Both the position numbers and the translations under genes were made by a program. This document shows positions 25,637 through 33,126 of a DNA stretch of 64,000 nt, in pieces. The stretch is from Paracoccus aestuariivivens (GTDB taxonomy: Bacteria > Pseudomonadota > Alphaproteobacteria > Rhodobacterales > Rhodobacteraceae). The notes below the pieces were generated by a model. It saw only the letters and a program-made list of their open reading frames with translations, was not told the origin of the DNA and did not search any database. Every line of letters starts with the position of its first letter. The stretch's first letter is position 1. The stretch spans positions 62,001-126,000 of the forward strand of contig NZ_WMIE01000002.1 of NCBI RefSeq assembly GCF_009711225.1, written 5' to 3'.

Positions 25637-25923
25637 ATGATATGAGCAACGGGTCCGTTACCCGCGAACTCAAGATCATTAACGAAAAGGGCCTGCATGC
25701 GCGGGCCAGCGCCAAATTCGTCGAGACGGTCGAGAAATTCGATGCCAAGGCCACCGTCGAAAAGGACGGGATGAGCGTCTCGGGCGATTCCATCATGGGC
25801 CTGCTGATGTTGACCGCGCCGCGGGGCAGCACGATCCGCGTAACGACGCGGGGCGGGCAGGCATTGGAACTTGCCGATGCATTGGCCAACCTTGTTGGGG
25901 ATTTCTTCGGCGAAGGCATGTAA
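25633..25923 (+). CDS. ptsH: Phosphocarrier protein HPr
   Basis: A 96-residue HPr-family protein. The EI-dependent phosphorylation site His is in KGLHARASAKFVE (about residue 22) and the HprK-dependent serine is in SGDSIMGLLML (about residue 53). Both sites are kept, so it can be modified both by enzyme I and by the HprK encoded three genes upstream. It has a short N-terminal extension relative to the enteric protein. Enzyme I (ptsP or ptsI) is not in the window. A TetR regulator follows 10 bp later. Confidence 0.95.
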   Translation: MNDMSNGSVTRELKIINEKGLHARASAKFVETVEKFDAKATVEKDGMSVSGDSIMGLLMLTAPRGSTIRVTTRGGQALELADALANLVGDFFGEGM

Positions 25924-25933
25924 GGGCCGGATC

Positions 25934-26542
25934 ATGGCCCGCGATTCCTATCATCACGGCAATTTGCGACAGGCCTTGGTCGAGGCGACCGTCAGTCTGA
26001 TCGAGGAAAAAGGCCCGCAAAGCTTTACCCTTGCCGAGGCCGCGCGCGCGGTTGGTGTCAGCGCCGCCGCCCCTTATCGCCATTTCACCGGTCGCGATGA
26101 ACTGCTCGAGGAAATAGCGCGGCAGGGTTTCGAAGAATTCGCCGACCGTCTGGAGGCCGCCTTGGCGCAGGGTCGCACGCCCTTGTCGGCGTTTCTGGGC
26201 ATGGGGCAAGCCTATCTGGCATTCGCTGCCGAGCGTCGTGGTTACTATATCGCGATGTTTGAATCGGGCATCTCGATCGCGGGCAACTCGGGTCTGACAC
26301 AGGCCGCCGACCGCGCCCGAGGCATCCTTGTCCGCGCCGCCGAATCCCTGTTCCAGCGCATCCCCGAGGAACACCGCCCCCCCGCAGGCATGACCGCCGA
26401 CCATATCTGGGCGCTCAGCCATGGCGTGGTCGAGTTGTTCAGCCGCGGCAAGCCTGGCGGGCGGTCGCCCATTTCCCCCGCCGATATGCTGGAAAGCGGC
26501 ACGCTGATCTATCTGCGCGGGCTGGGCGTCATTACCGACTGA
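25934..26542 (+). CDS. TetR-family transcriptional regulator
   Basis: A 202-residue regulator with the N-terminal TetR helix-turn-helix TLAEAARAVGVSAAAPYRHF (about residues 30-49), beginning MARDSYHHGNLRQAL, typical of the branch with the WHG/TetR_C_8-like ligand domain. The start ATG follows only 10 bp after ptsH, so the gene may be co-transcribed with the PTS genes. Its targets are not shown by the sequence; the inverted repeat at 26592-26612, just downstream of its stop, is one candidate binding site. Confidence 0.85.
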   Translation: MARDSYHHGNLRQALVEATVSLIEEKGPQSFTLAEAARAVGVSAAAPYRHFTGRDELLEEIARQGFEEFADRLEAALAQGRTPLSAFLGMGQAYLAFAAERRGYYIAMFESGISIAGNSGLTQAADRARGILVRAAESLFQRIPEEHRPPAGMTADHIWALSHGVVELFSRGKPGGRSPISPADMLESGTLIYLRGLGVITD

Positions 26543-26591
26543 TTTTTAAAGTGGGACTATTGAAGCTCGGTTCAGGCGCCTTATTTATGTA

Positions 26592-26612
26592 AATGTGATT
26601 AACATTCACATT
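26592..26612. promoter_or_regulatory. Inverted repeat upstream of the DUF2852 gene
   Basis: A perfect repeat AATGTGA-N7-TCACATT lies 14 bp before the DUF2852 start and overlaps the AT-rich leader. The halves look like CRP half-sites but the spacer is 7 rather than 6 bp. A TetR-type or other dimeric repressor, possibly the upstream TetR protein, is the likely binder. Confidence 0.5.
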
Positions 26613-26626
26613 GAAAGGGACCGTAA

Positions 26627-27043
26627 ATGAACAGCTACATCGCCCCGCGGCCGTCCTTGATGGACCGGATCGGCTCGGCCTTGGCCGGGATCCGGGACTG
26701 GTTGGACGAACGCGGCAAGGGGGCATGGATCATTGCCATGATCCTTGGTTTCGTCGCCTGCTGGCCCGTGGGCCTTGCAGTTCTTGGTTACATGATCTGG
26801 AGCAAACGCATGTTTTCGTGCCGTCACCGCCATGACCGCCATTCCGGTTTCTCGCCCCGCAGTTTCTCGGCCCCGACCGGAAACGCCGCCTTCGATGCCT
26901 ATCGCGAAGAAACGCTGAAACGGCTTGAGGATGAACACCGCGAGTTTCTGGACTTTCTGCAGAAGCTGCGCGAGGCCAAGGACAAGGCCGAGTTCGATCA
27001 GTTCATGCAAGGCCGCAGCGAACCTCGCGAACTGCAATCGTGA
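26627..27043 (+). CDS. DUF2852 single-pass membrane protein
   Basis: A 138-residue protein of the DUF2852 family. One transmembrane segment (about residues 33-55, WIIAMILGFVACWPVGLAVL) is followed by a basic cytoplasmic patch (CRHRHDRH) and a C-terminal charged helix likely to form a coiled coil (FDAYREETLKRLEDEHREF, about 89-107). The ribosome site GAAAGGGA precedes the ATG. Function is unknown. It is a single-gene unit: a putative operator lies in its leader and a strong terminator follows. Confidence 0.8.
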   Translation: MNSYIAPRPSLMDRIGSALAGIRDWLDERGKGAWIIAMILGFVACWPVGLAVLGYMIWSKRMFSCRHRHDRHSGFSPRSFSAPTGNAAFDAYREETLKRLEDEHREFLDFLQKLREAKDKAEFDQFMQGRSEPRELQS

Positions 27044-27047
27044 TACG

Positions 27048-27080
27048 AAAAGGGCCGGGATAACCCGGCCCTTTTGTTTT
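27048..27080. terminator. Bidirectional terminator between the DUF2852 gene and gshA
   Basis: A perfect 12-bp stem (AAAAGGGCCGGG, 27048-27059, with CCCGGCCCTTTT, 27064-27075), an ATAA loop and further T-rich sequence make a strong terminator on the plus strand; the A-tract on the other side also serves gshA. Confidence 0.9.
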
Positions 27081-28458
27081 AGTAAGAATATTCGCCGTAG
27101 ATCTTGCTCAGGTCGCTGTTCCATTCACCGCGATATTTCGCAAGCAATTCATCGGCAGGGGCTTTGCCGCTATCGACGCTTTCTTTCAGCGCGTTGAGGA
27201 AATGCGTCTCATCGGGAACCAGACCACCCGCGCCGGTACGACCGCGTGCTTTCAGGCCGAATTCCGCGATCTCCAACACGTCGCGGGCGATGTCATGCAG
27301 CCGCAGCCCGTCGAACTCGCCTTGCAGCCCGTCACGCGCCGCAGCGACGCGCAGACCGTTGCGTTGCTCGGCTGACCAACCACGGCACAGGTCCCATGCC
27401 GCATCAAGCGCGCTTTGGTCATAGATCAGCCCGACCCATAGCGCGGGCAAAGCGCAAAGCCTGCGCCACGGGCCGCCATCCGCGCCGCGCATCTCGATGA
27501 ATTTCTTGACGCGGGCCTCGGGGAAGACGGTGGTCAGGTGGTCGGCCCAGTCCGAAAGCGTCGGGATCTCGCCCGGCAGTGCGGGCAACTGGCCCTTCAT
27601 GAAGTCGCGGAAGCTTTGGCCCAAGGCGTTGATGTATTTGCCGTCGCGATAGACGAAATACATCGGCACATCGAGAACGTAATCGACCCAAGCCTCATAG
27701 CCCATGCCCGATTCAAAAGTGAAGGGCAGCAGGCCGGTGCGGGCGTCATCAAGGTTCTGCCAGATATGGGCGCGCCAGCTTTTCATCCCGTTCACCTTGC
27801 CGTCGAGGAAAGGAGAATTGGCGAAAAGCGCAGTGGCGACGGGCTGCAGCGCCAGCGCGACGCGCAGTTTCTGGACCATGTCGGCTTCCGAGCCGAAGTC
27901 GAGGTTCACCTGCACGGTGCAGGTGCGATACATCATCTGCGTGCCAAGCTCACCGACGCGGCCCATGTAATCGGTCATCAGCCGGTAGCGGCCCTTGGGC
28001 ATCATCGGCATCTGGTCTTGGCTCCAGATCGGGGCCGCGCCCAGACCGATGAAGCCCGCGCCCAGATCGTCGGCCACGGCTTTCACCTCGGCCAAATGGC
28101 CGTTCACCTCGTCGCAGGTCTGGTGGATCGTCTCGACCGGCGCGCCGGACAGTTCCAGCTGCCCGCCCGGCTCAAGGCTGACATTCGCGCCGTTCTTCTC
28201 AAGCCCGATGATGTGTTCGCCTTCCAGCACCGGTTTCCAGCCGAAGCGGTCGCGGATGCCTTCCAGCATGTTCTTGACCGTGGGCGTCCCCGCCGGCCCG
28301 TCATAAGGCAGGGGCGCGAGGTCGGAATGGCGATAACCGAATTTTTCATGTTCGGTCCCGATACGCCAGTTTTCCTCGGGTTTCTCACCCGAGGCGATGT
28401 ATTCAGCAAGTTGTTCGGGACGTTCGATCGGGCCGCCGCCCTGTTGAGGAATGGACAT
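27079..28458 (-). CDS. gshA: Glutamate-cysteine ligase, plant/alphaproteobacterial type
   Basis: A 459-residue ATP-dependent enzyme that makes gamma-glutamylcysteine, the first step of glutathione synthesis. The active-site region WRIGTEHEKFGY (about residues 33-44) holds the metal-binding glutamates, with later motifs LELSGAPVETIHQTC and MYRTCTVQVNLDFGSE. Two well-placed cysteines recall the redox-regulated plant-type enzyme. I use the ATG at 28456-28458 (MSIPQQGGG) with AAAGGCC upstream; the open frame extends 13 codons further without support. It is the last gene of a minus-strand group with dapE, a GNAT and a membrane protein. Confidence 0.93.
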   Translation of the reverse strand: MSIPQQGGGPIERPEQLAEYIASGEKPEENWRIGTEHEKFGYRHSDLAPLPYDGPAGTPTVKNMLEGIRDRFGWKPVLEGEHIIGLEKNGANVSLEPGGQLELSGAPVETIHQTCDEVNGHLAEVKAVADDLGAGFIGLGAAPIWSQDQMPMMPKGRYRLMTDYMGRVGELGTQMMYRTCTVQVNLDFGSEADMVQKLRVALALQPVATALFANSPFLDGKVNGMKSWRAHIWQNLDDARTGLLPFTFESGMGYEAWVDYVLDVPMYFVYRDGKYINALGQSFRDFMKGQLPALPGEIPTLSDWADHLTTVFPEARVKKFIEMRGADGGPWRRLCALPALWVGLIYDQSALDAAWDLCRGWSAEQRNGLRVAAARDGLQGEFDGLRLHDIARDVLEIAEFGLKARGRTGAGGLVPDETHFLNALKESVDSGKAPADELLAKYRGEWNSDLSKIYGEYSY

Positions 28459-28507
28459 CGGTGGCCTTTCAATTGCCTTGAGTGTCACAGGTGGCAAGTG
28501 CCACGCG

Positions 28508-29023
28508 TCAAGTCAAGCGTGCGCGCTCGGACCTCGTCCAAAGGGTCTGGATTGCAGGACCGTCGGCAGCAAGTGCAGCCGCCACCCGACCCATGTCGAG
28601 GCCGGGCAACGAAGCAAAGGCGCTGGCCAGAAGCTCGGCACCTTTTGCGTCAACCGGAATCAGAATTGCCTGACCATCAACGCTTTTCAACCGCCAGTGC
28701 ACCCGTCCGTTCAAGCGCAGAAGCCGGATCTCGTACAGGTCGCGCAGCGACAATTCGCCGCCCAGAACGCGGTCGGGGGACAGGTAGCGGATCGCGCCCT
28801 CGTCAAGTTCGACGATGCCGGGTGCGGTCGCTAGGCTGCGAAAACGCATCCGGCGACGCGCATCAAGTGCCCAGACCGCCGCGATGATCGCAATCAGGCT
28901 GCCGAGCGGCTGGAACACCCAGCCGCCCAGAGACAGGACCCATAAACCGAAAACGACCAGCGCAAGGGCCAAGTGGGTCTCGGCCCAAGGACGCAGGCGT
29001 TCGGCAAGCTCGGGTCTGATCAA
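28508..29023 (-). CDS. Hypothetical membrane protein
   Basis: A 171-residue protein not assigned to a family. Two close hydrophobic segments (about residues 18-52, ALALVVFGLWVLSLGGWVF then LIAIIAAVWAL) form a hairpin in the membrane; the rest is a cytoplasmic domain with mixed strands and helices, resembling a PH-like fold only by pattern. The start is TTG at 29023, directly after the GNAT stop, with AGGGAG as ribosome site. Tight packing with the acetyltransferase and dapE suggests one operon. No function is proposed. Confidence 0.7.
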   Translation of the reverse strand: MIRPELAERLRPWAETHLALALVVFGLWVLSLGGWVFQPLGSLIAIIAAVWALDARRRMRFRSLATAPGIVELDEGAIRYLSPDRVLGGELSLRDLYEIRLLRLNGRVHWRLKSVDGQAILIPVDAKGAELLASAFASLPGLDMGRVAAALAADGPAIQTLWTRSERARLT

Positions 29024-29440
29024 TCACAGCTCCCTGATCATGTCGCGATGCGGGATACCGCCATCCTGATACTCGGGGCCGTAAGCGGCGAAGCCCAGCT
29101 TTTCGTAAAAGCCGATGGCATGGGTCTGCGCGCCCAGCTTGGCGTGGGTAATGGCGGGAAAGGTGCGCAGTTCGTCCATCGCCGCGCGGATCAGGGCCGC
29201 GCCCAGTCCCGTGCCGCGCGCCGATTTGCGCACTGCCACGCGACCGATCTTGCCGGTTGCGCCGTCAAACAGGATGCGGGCCGTACCAACTGCCTGTCCC
29301 GAGTCGTCGCGGGCCAGAAGGTGGATCGCCTCGCCATCGCGATTGTCCCATTCCTCGGCTTCGGGAACGGATTGCTCGATCACGAAGACTTCGCGCCGGA
29401 TCTCGCGGCAGGTGTCGATGTCGTCGGTCTTTTCGATCAT
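29024..29440 (-). CDS. GNAT-family N-acetyltransferase
   Basis: A 138-residue acetyltransferase. The acetyl-CoA binding motif A is seen in [19 protein letters not shown] (about residues 66-84; R/QxxGxG/A pattern RGTGLG), and the C-terminal strand-helix [15 protein letters not shown] is standard for the fold. The N-terminal [17 protein letters not shown] is like the ElaA/YitI branch. Substrate unknown. It overlaps the dapE stop by 4 bp (ATGA) and is followed at once by the small membrane protein. Confidence 0.87.
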   Translation of the reverse strand: MIEKTDDIDTCREIRREVFVIEQSVPEAEEWDNRDGEAIHLLARDDSGQAVGTARILFDGATGKIGRVAVRKSARGTGLGAALIRAAMDELRTFPAITHAKLGAQTHAIGFYEKLGFAAYGPEYQDGGIPHRDMIREL

Positions 29441-30588
29441 GCGAAGTAACGCTCCAGAATGCGGCGGTAGATGCGGGACAATTGCCTGACCTGCTCGGCG
29501 GGGACACGCTCGTCCACCTGATGCATGAAATGCCCGACCAGTCCGAATTCAAGGACCGGACAATGGTCTTTTACGAAACGCGCATCCGAAGTCCCGCCCG
29601 AGGTCGAAAGCACCGGATCGAGGCCGGTTTCATCGCGAACAATGTCGCGGACCATTTCGACAAACGGGCCGGGACGGGTCAGGAAGCTTTCGCCCGAGAC
29701 ATCGGTCGTGATGTCGAATTCGACGCCGGTTTCCGCAGCGATGCCTGCCGCCTTGTCACGGATCATCCGGTCCAGCGTGTGCGAGGTATGGGCGTCGTTG
29801 AAGCGGATATTGACCGTGGCCCGGGCCTTTTCCGGGATCACATTCGAGGCCGGGTTGCCGCAATCGACGGTGGTGATTTGCAGGCCCGAGGGGTCGAAAT
29901 GCTCGGTCCCGTGGTCCAGCGGCTCGGCGGTCAATTCGTTCAGCAGCCGCACCAGCGCATGCAGCGGGTTCTTGGCGCGATGCGGATAGGCGGCATGGCC
30001 CTGTTTGCCCTTGGCCGCGATCTGTAAGGTCATCGAGCCGCGACGGCCGATCTTGATCATCTCGCCCATGCGGTCGGGGTTCGACGGCTCGCCGACGATG
30101 CAGACATCCATCTGCTCGCCTTGCGCACCCATCCAATCCAGCAGCGCCTTGGTGCCGTCCTTACCGGGACCTTCCTCGTCGCCCGTGATGGTCAGGATGA
30201 TCGCGCCGTCCGCGGGGCATTCGTTGGCAAAGCCGATCGCCGCAGAGGCGAAAGCCGCGACGCCGGATTTCATGTCCGTCGCGCCGCGGCCCCAGATCCA
30301 GCCGTCTTCCTCATGGCCGGAGAAGGGGGGATGGGTCCAGCTTGCCACGTCTCCGGGCGGGACCACATCGGTATGGCCGTTGAAGCCGAAGGTGCGCTTG
30401 GCCCCTTTGGTACCCCAGCGGGCGAACAGGTTCGGAACGCCGTTGCGGTCCACGCGGTGGCATTCGAAACCGGTATTGGTCAGCATCTGTTCCAGCAGTT
30501 GCAGCGCGCCTCCCTCCTCGGGGGTGACCGACGGGCAGCGAATCAAGCGGGCCGTCAGGTCGGCGGCATCCGTGATTGAGGTCATCAT
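29437..30588 (-). CDS. dapE: Succinyl-diaminopimelate desuccinylase
   Basis: A 383-residue M20 metallopeptidase-fold enzyme that removes succinate from N-succinyl-LL-diaminopimelate in lysine and peptidoglycan precursor synthesis. Zinc ligands and the catalytic pair appear in [22 protein letters not shown] and [12 protein letters not shown], with the last His in [13 protein letters not shown]. The dimerisation lid domain lies at about residues 180-290. Length is normal. Cell-wall synthesis in the window (mur genes) needs its product. It is 24 bp from the transporter gene upstream. Confidence 0.95.
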   Translation of the reverse strand: MMTSITDAADLTARLIRCPSVTPEEGGALQLLEQMLTNTGFECHRVDRNGVPNLFARWGTKGAKRTFGFNGHTDVVPPGDVASWTHPPFSGHEEDGWIWGRGATDMKSGVAAFASAAIGFANECPADGAIILTITGDEEGPGKDGTKALLDWMGAQGEQMDVCIVGEPSNPDRMGEMIKIGRRGSMTLQIAAKGKQGHAAYPHRAKNPLHALVRLLNELTAEPLDHGTEHFDPSGLQITTVDCGNPASNVIPEKARATVNIRFNDAHTSHTLDRMIRDKAAGIAAETGVEFDITTDVSGESFLTRPGPFVEMVRDIVRDETGLDPVLSTSGGTSDARFVKDHCPVLEFGLVGHFMHQVDERVPAEQVRQLSRIYRRILERYFA

Positions 30589-30612
30589 GATCTCCTGTAT
30601 TCGGGCGACCCG

Positions 30613-31386
30613 TTACACCGGTCCGCCGAACAGTTCCAGCGCCCGCCGTACAAGGTTGAAGCCCGTTGCGACCAGAAGCACCAGCGTCCAGCGCCGGAAT
30701 TGCGCCACATCCAGCCGGTCATGCGCCAGATAGCCCAAGCCCATGCCGACCAGCGCCGGAATGACCATGATGGCCGATAGGGGCAAGGTTTGCGCGTTCA
30801 GCACGCCCGAGAACAGGTGCGAGACGGTCAGGATTGCCGCGCCGATGAAAAAGACGACTCCCTGCACCCGCATCTGTTCGTCCTTGGGGGCGCGGATCGA
30901 CAGCAGGTAGACGATTAGCGGCGGACCCCAGATGCCCGAGATCCCGCCGTAAAGCCCGCCGATGATGCCGGTGACAATCTCGACGCGGCGGCGGTGGTGG
31001 ATCGGTATCGCTAGGCTTTTGCCCGCCAGCTGCCACAAGGCGAAAAACGTGATCGGCAGGCCCAGCAGGGCATACATCACCCATTGCGGCACGCGGGTGG
31101 CAAAGGCGGCGCTAATCGGGATGAACAGCACGACCATGCCGATATGCCAGCGATAGGCCCAAGTGGCTTGCCAAGCCGGACCAAGCCCCTGTCGCAGCAT
31201 CTGGCGGATATTGGTGACCAGAACCGGCAGGATCACTGCCGCCAGCGCTTGTTGGGCGGTCAGGAACGAGCCAAGCGCCGACATCATGATCATGGGCATG
31301 GCGAAACCGATCGCACCCTTCACGAAGCCCGAGAACAGCGTGATGGCGATCGAGATCCAGAATAGGGTGGGGTCGATTCCGAACAT
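30613..31386 (-). CDS. TSUP-family (TauE/SafE) membrane transporter
   Basis: A 257-residue membrane protein with about eight hydrophobic segments in two repeats. The repeat motifs FSGFVKGAIGFAMPM (first half) and GGLYGGISGIWGPPLIVYLL (second half) match the TauE/SafE anion-exporter family, which moves sulfite, sulfoacetate or related anions. The start at 31384-31386 (MFGIDPTLF) is preferred; an ATG at 31398 adds four residues. No sulfur genes lie beside it, so the substrate is open. It is the first gene of the dapE-gshA direction group. Confidence 0.82.
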   Translation of the reverse strand: MFGIDPTLFWISIAITLFSGFVKGAIGFAMPMIMMSALGSFLTAQQALAAVILPVLVTNIRQMLRQGLGPAWQATWAYRWHIGMVVLFIPISAAFATRVPQWVMYALLGLPITFFALWQLAGKSLAIPIHHRRRVEIVTGIIGGLYGGISGIWGPPLIVYLLSIRAPKDEQMRVQGVVFFIGAAILTVSHLFSGVLNAQTLPLSAIMVIPALVGMGLGYLAHDRLDVAQFRRWTLVLLVATGFNLVRRALELFGGPV

Positions 31387-31559
31387 GGCGCAACCCATAC
31401 CCACGCGCCGTCCGGATGCAATGGCATCACGACCAAGATCGGTGAAAGCCCGTCGGGCCATTGCGCGTAGGCCACTGTCCCGTCGCGAAAATTTGGGGCG
31501 TGCTGGACAGTTTCATGTGTTCAGGCATTATAGGCGTAATTGAACAGATCGGAGCTGCC

Positions 31560-31979
31560 ATGAGCCGCATCATCACCTTAGCCGCTGCCGCGGCCTGCCT
31601 AACCGCGCTTGCCGCTTGCGAACCGACTGCCGGCGGGGGCGGCGGCACTAACGTTCCGACCGGAAAATATGTTCTGGTCGGGATCGGCTCGGATACGGTC
31701 CCGCAACGCAATGTCGGTCTGACCATCGAATCCGACGGCTCGATCTCGGGTCAGGCGCCGTGCAATCACTATGCCGCGCCGCAGACGACGATGCCTCCGG
31801 GCTTCAAGATCGGCTCGATCACGACCAGCGGCGCCTCTTGCAGCGGGAATGCCGGACGGCTTGAGGCCAGCTATTTTGACGCGCTCCGTCAGGCGAACGG
31901 CATCTCCTATGACGGCGGTGTTCTGCAGATCACCGGTCCGGTCTATCTGACCTTCGAGCCGGGCTACCGGAAGGAATAA
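31560..31979 (+). CDS. META-domain lipoprotein
   Basis: A 139-residue secreted protein. The N-terminus (about residues 1-20) is a lipoprotein signal with lipobox LAAC, followed by a Gly-rich linker and a single META (HslJ-like) domain seen in YVLVGIGSD, SDGSISGQAPCNHY and a C-terminal ITGPVYLTFEP strand. It should be anchored to the outer membrane or the inner-membrane face. META proteins are linked to stress and drug tolerance in enteric bacteria, but the mechanism is unknown. The next gene, 3 bp away, is a paralogue. Confidence 0.85.
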   Translation: MSRIITLAAAAACLTALAACEPTAGGGGGTNVPTGKYVLVGIGSDTVPQRNVGLTIESDGSISGQAPCNHYAAPQTTMPPGFKIGSITTSGASCSGNAGRLEASYFDALRQANGISYDGGVLQITGPVYLTFEPGYRKE

Positions 31980-31982
31980 ATC

Positions 31983-32366
31983 ATGCTTATGCGCGGTATC
32001 GCTTTCGCTGTCACCTTGGGCTGCGCAGGCGTTGCCGCGCAGGCAGAGACCCGCCCTGTCACCGGCGATTACCAGTTGATCGAGGTCGAGGGCAAAACGA
32101 TTCTGAATTCGCCGACCGCCCGTCTTGAGGCGGACGGCTCGATTTCGGGGCAGGGGCCCTGCAACACCTATCGTGGCGCGAATCACGCTGAACTTCCCGG
32201 GTTGCTGTACAAGGCCATGATATCGACTCGCCGCGCCTGTCTGGTCGAAGGCGGAGAGGCCGATTTCCTTGCCGCTTTAGCTGCGGTCCGACATGCCAAA
32301 TTCGTCGGAGAGGATCTGGTAATGACCGGCCCCGAGGTCACGATCCGCTGGCGTCCTGTCCACTAA
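31983..32366 (+). CDS. META-domain periplasmic protein (paralogue)
   Basis: A 127-residue protein with a cleavable signal peptide (about residues 1-22, ending VAAQAET) and no lipobox. The META core YQLIEVEGKT, ADGSISGQGPCNTYRGA and MTGPEVTIRW matches the upstream lipoprotein, including the conserved GQ-P-CN-Y motif; a Cys in TRRACLVEGG may form a disulfide with it. It begins 3 bp after the upstream gene. Its 3' end overlaps the convergent recO gene by 29 bp. Confidence 0.82.
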   Translation: MLMRGIAFAVTLGCAGVAAQAETRPVTGDYQLIEVEGKTILNSPTARLEADGSISGQGPCNTYRGANHAELPGLLYKAMISTRRACLVEGGEADFLAALAAVRHAKFVGEDLVMTGPEVTIRWRPVH

Positions 32367-33063
32367 GTCGTGCCACCAGCCGCGCGCGGGCGGCGGGAAG
32401 CGGCTTTCCGGCATGGGTTTCGGCTAGTCTGGTTTCCAGAAAATAGCCGGTCAGGCGCAGGGCATCGGCCAGACCGCCATTGCCTTGCCCACCCATCATC
32501 GCGGGTAGCGGCAGAAGCTTCGGAGCCCACTCGCCGGCCGCAGCGGCGCTGACCGCGCGCCCCGAGCGCGGGCTGACATAGGCCAGCCCCTCGCGCGAGC
32601 CGGTGACGGCGCAGCTTGCCAGATCCAGCCCGAAGCCCAACTCGTCTAGCAGTCGCATTTCCCAGTGCAGATATGCTTCGGCCCATAGCCTGCCTTCGTC
32701 CATCAGATCCAGCAGCCGCTCGGTCGCGTCGGTCAATGCCGTATGGGGATCACGTTCGGGCAGGGCATAGACCAGCAGCGCCGTCACCGCATTGACCCCC
32801 GCCAAAGCGACCCCGTTGGCCATCAGCCCCGATCTAGCGCGGGCGGGTTCGACCGCGAATCCCCCGAGTTGATCGTCGGTTCGCGCCCGCCAACGCAGGC
32901 TGACGCGGTTGCCGGGTTGCAGCATCGCGGCACGCTTGGCGCTGGCCCCGCCCGGTACCAAGCCCGACAGAATCCCCAGATCGCGCGTCAGCACGGTCAG
33001 GATCACGGCATTCTCGCCGTGTTTGCGCTGCGTCATCACGCTGGCTTCGCCCTGCCATTCCAT
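32338..33063 (-). CDS. recO: DNA repair protein RecO
   Basis: A 241-residue recombination mediator that, with RecR, loads RecA on SSB-coated gaps; RecF, its partner in gap repair, is encoded 2 kb away. The N-terminal OB-fold (EGxxL-type start, here QGEASVMTQRKHGENAVILTV read in parts) and the family feature LLDELGFGLDLASCAVTG are clear; the zinc-binding cysteines of some RecO proteins are absent. ATG at 33061-33063 is preferred because AAGG lies 7 bp upstream; the ATG two codons earlier is possible. The last 29 bp overlap the convergent META gene. Confidence 0.9.
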   Translation of the reverse strand: MEWQGEASVMTQRKHGENAVILTVLTRDLGILSGLVPGGASAKRAAMLQPGNRVSLRWRARTDDQLGGFAVEPARARSGLMANGVALAGVNAVTALLVYALPERDPHTALTDATERLLDLMDEGRLWAEAYLHWEMRLLDELGFGLDLASCAVTGSREGLAYVSPRSGRAVSAAAAGEWAPKLLPLPAMMGGQGNGGLADALRLTGYFLETRLAETHAGKPLPAARARLVARLSGQDASGS

Positions 33064-33126
33064 CGTCATGCCTTCCCTTCGGCCTCACCCTGCCGCAAAT
33101 TAGCTCATTGGAACAAGGAGACTGTC

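Noticed and set aside
26592..26612. CRP/FNR binding site
   Set aside because: The TGTGA and TCACA halves are 7 bp apart instead of 6, and FNR TTGAT halves are absent.
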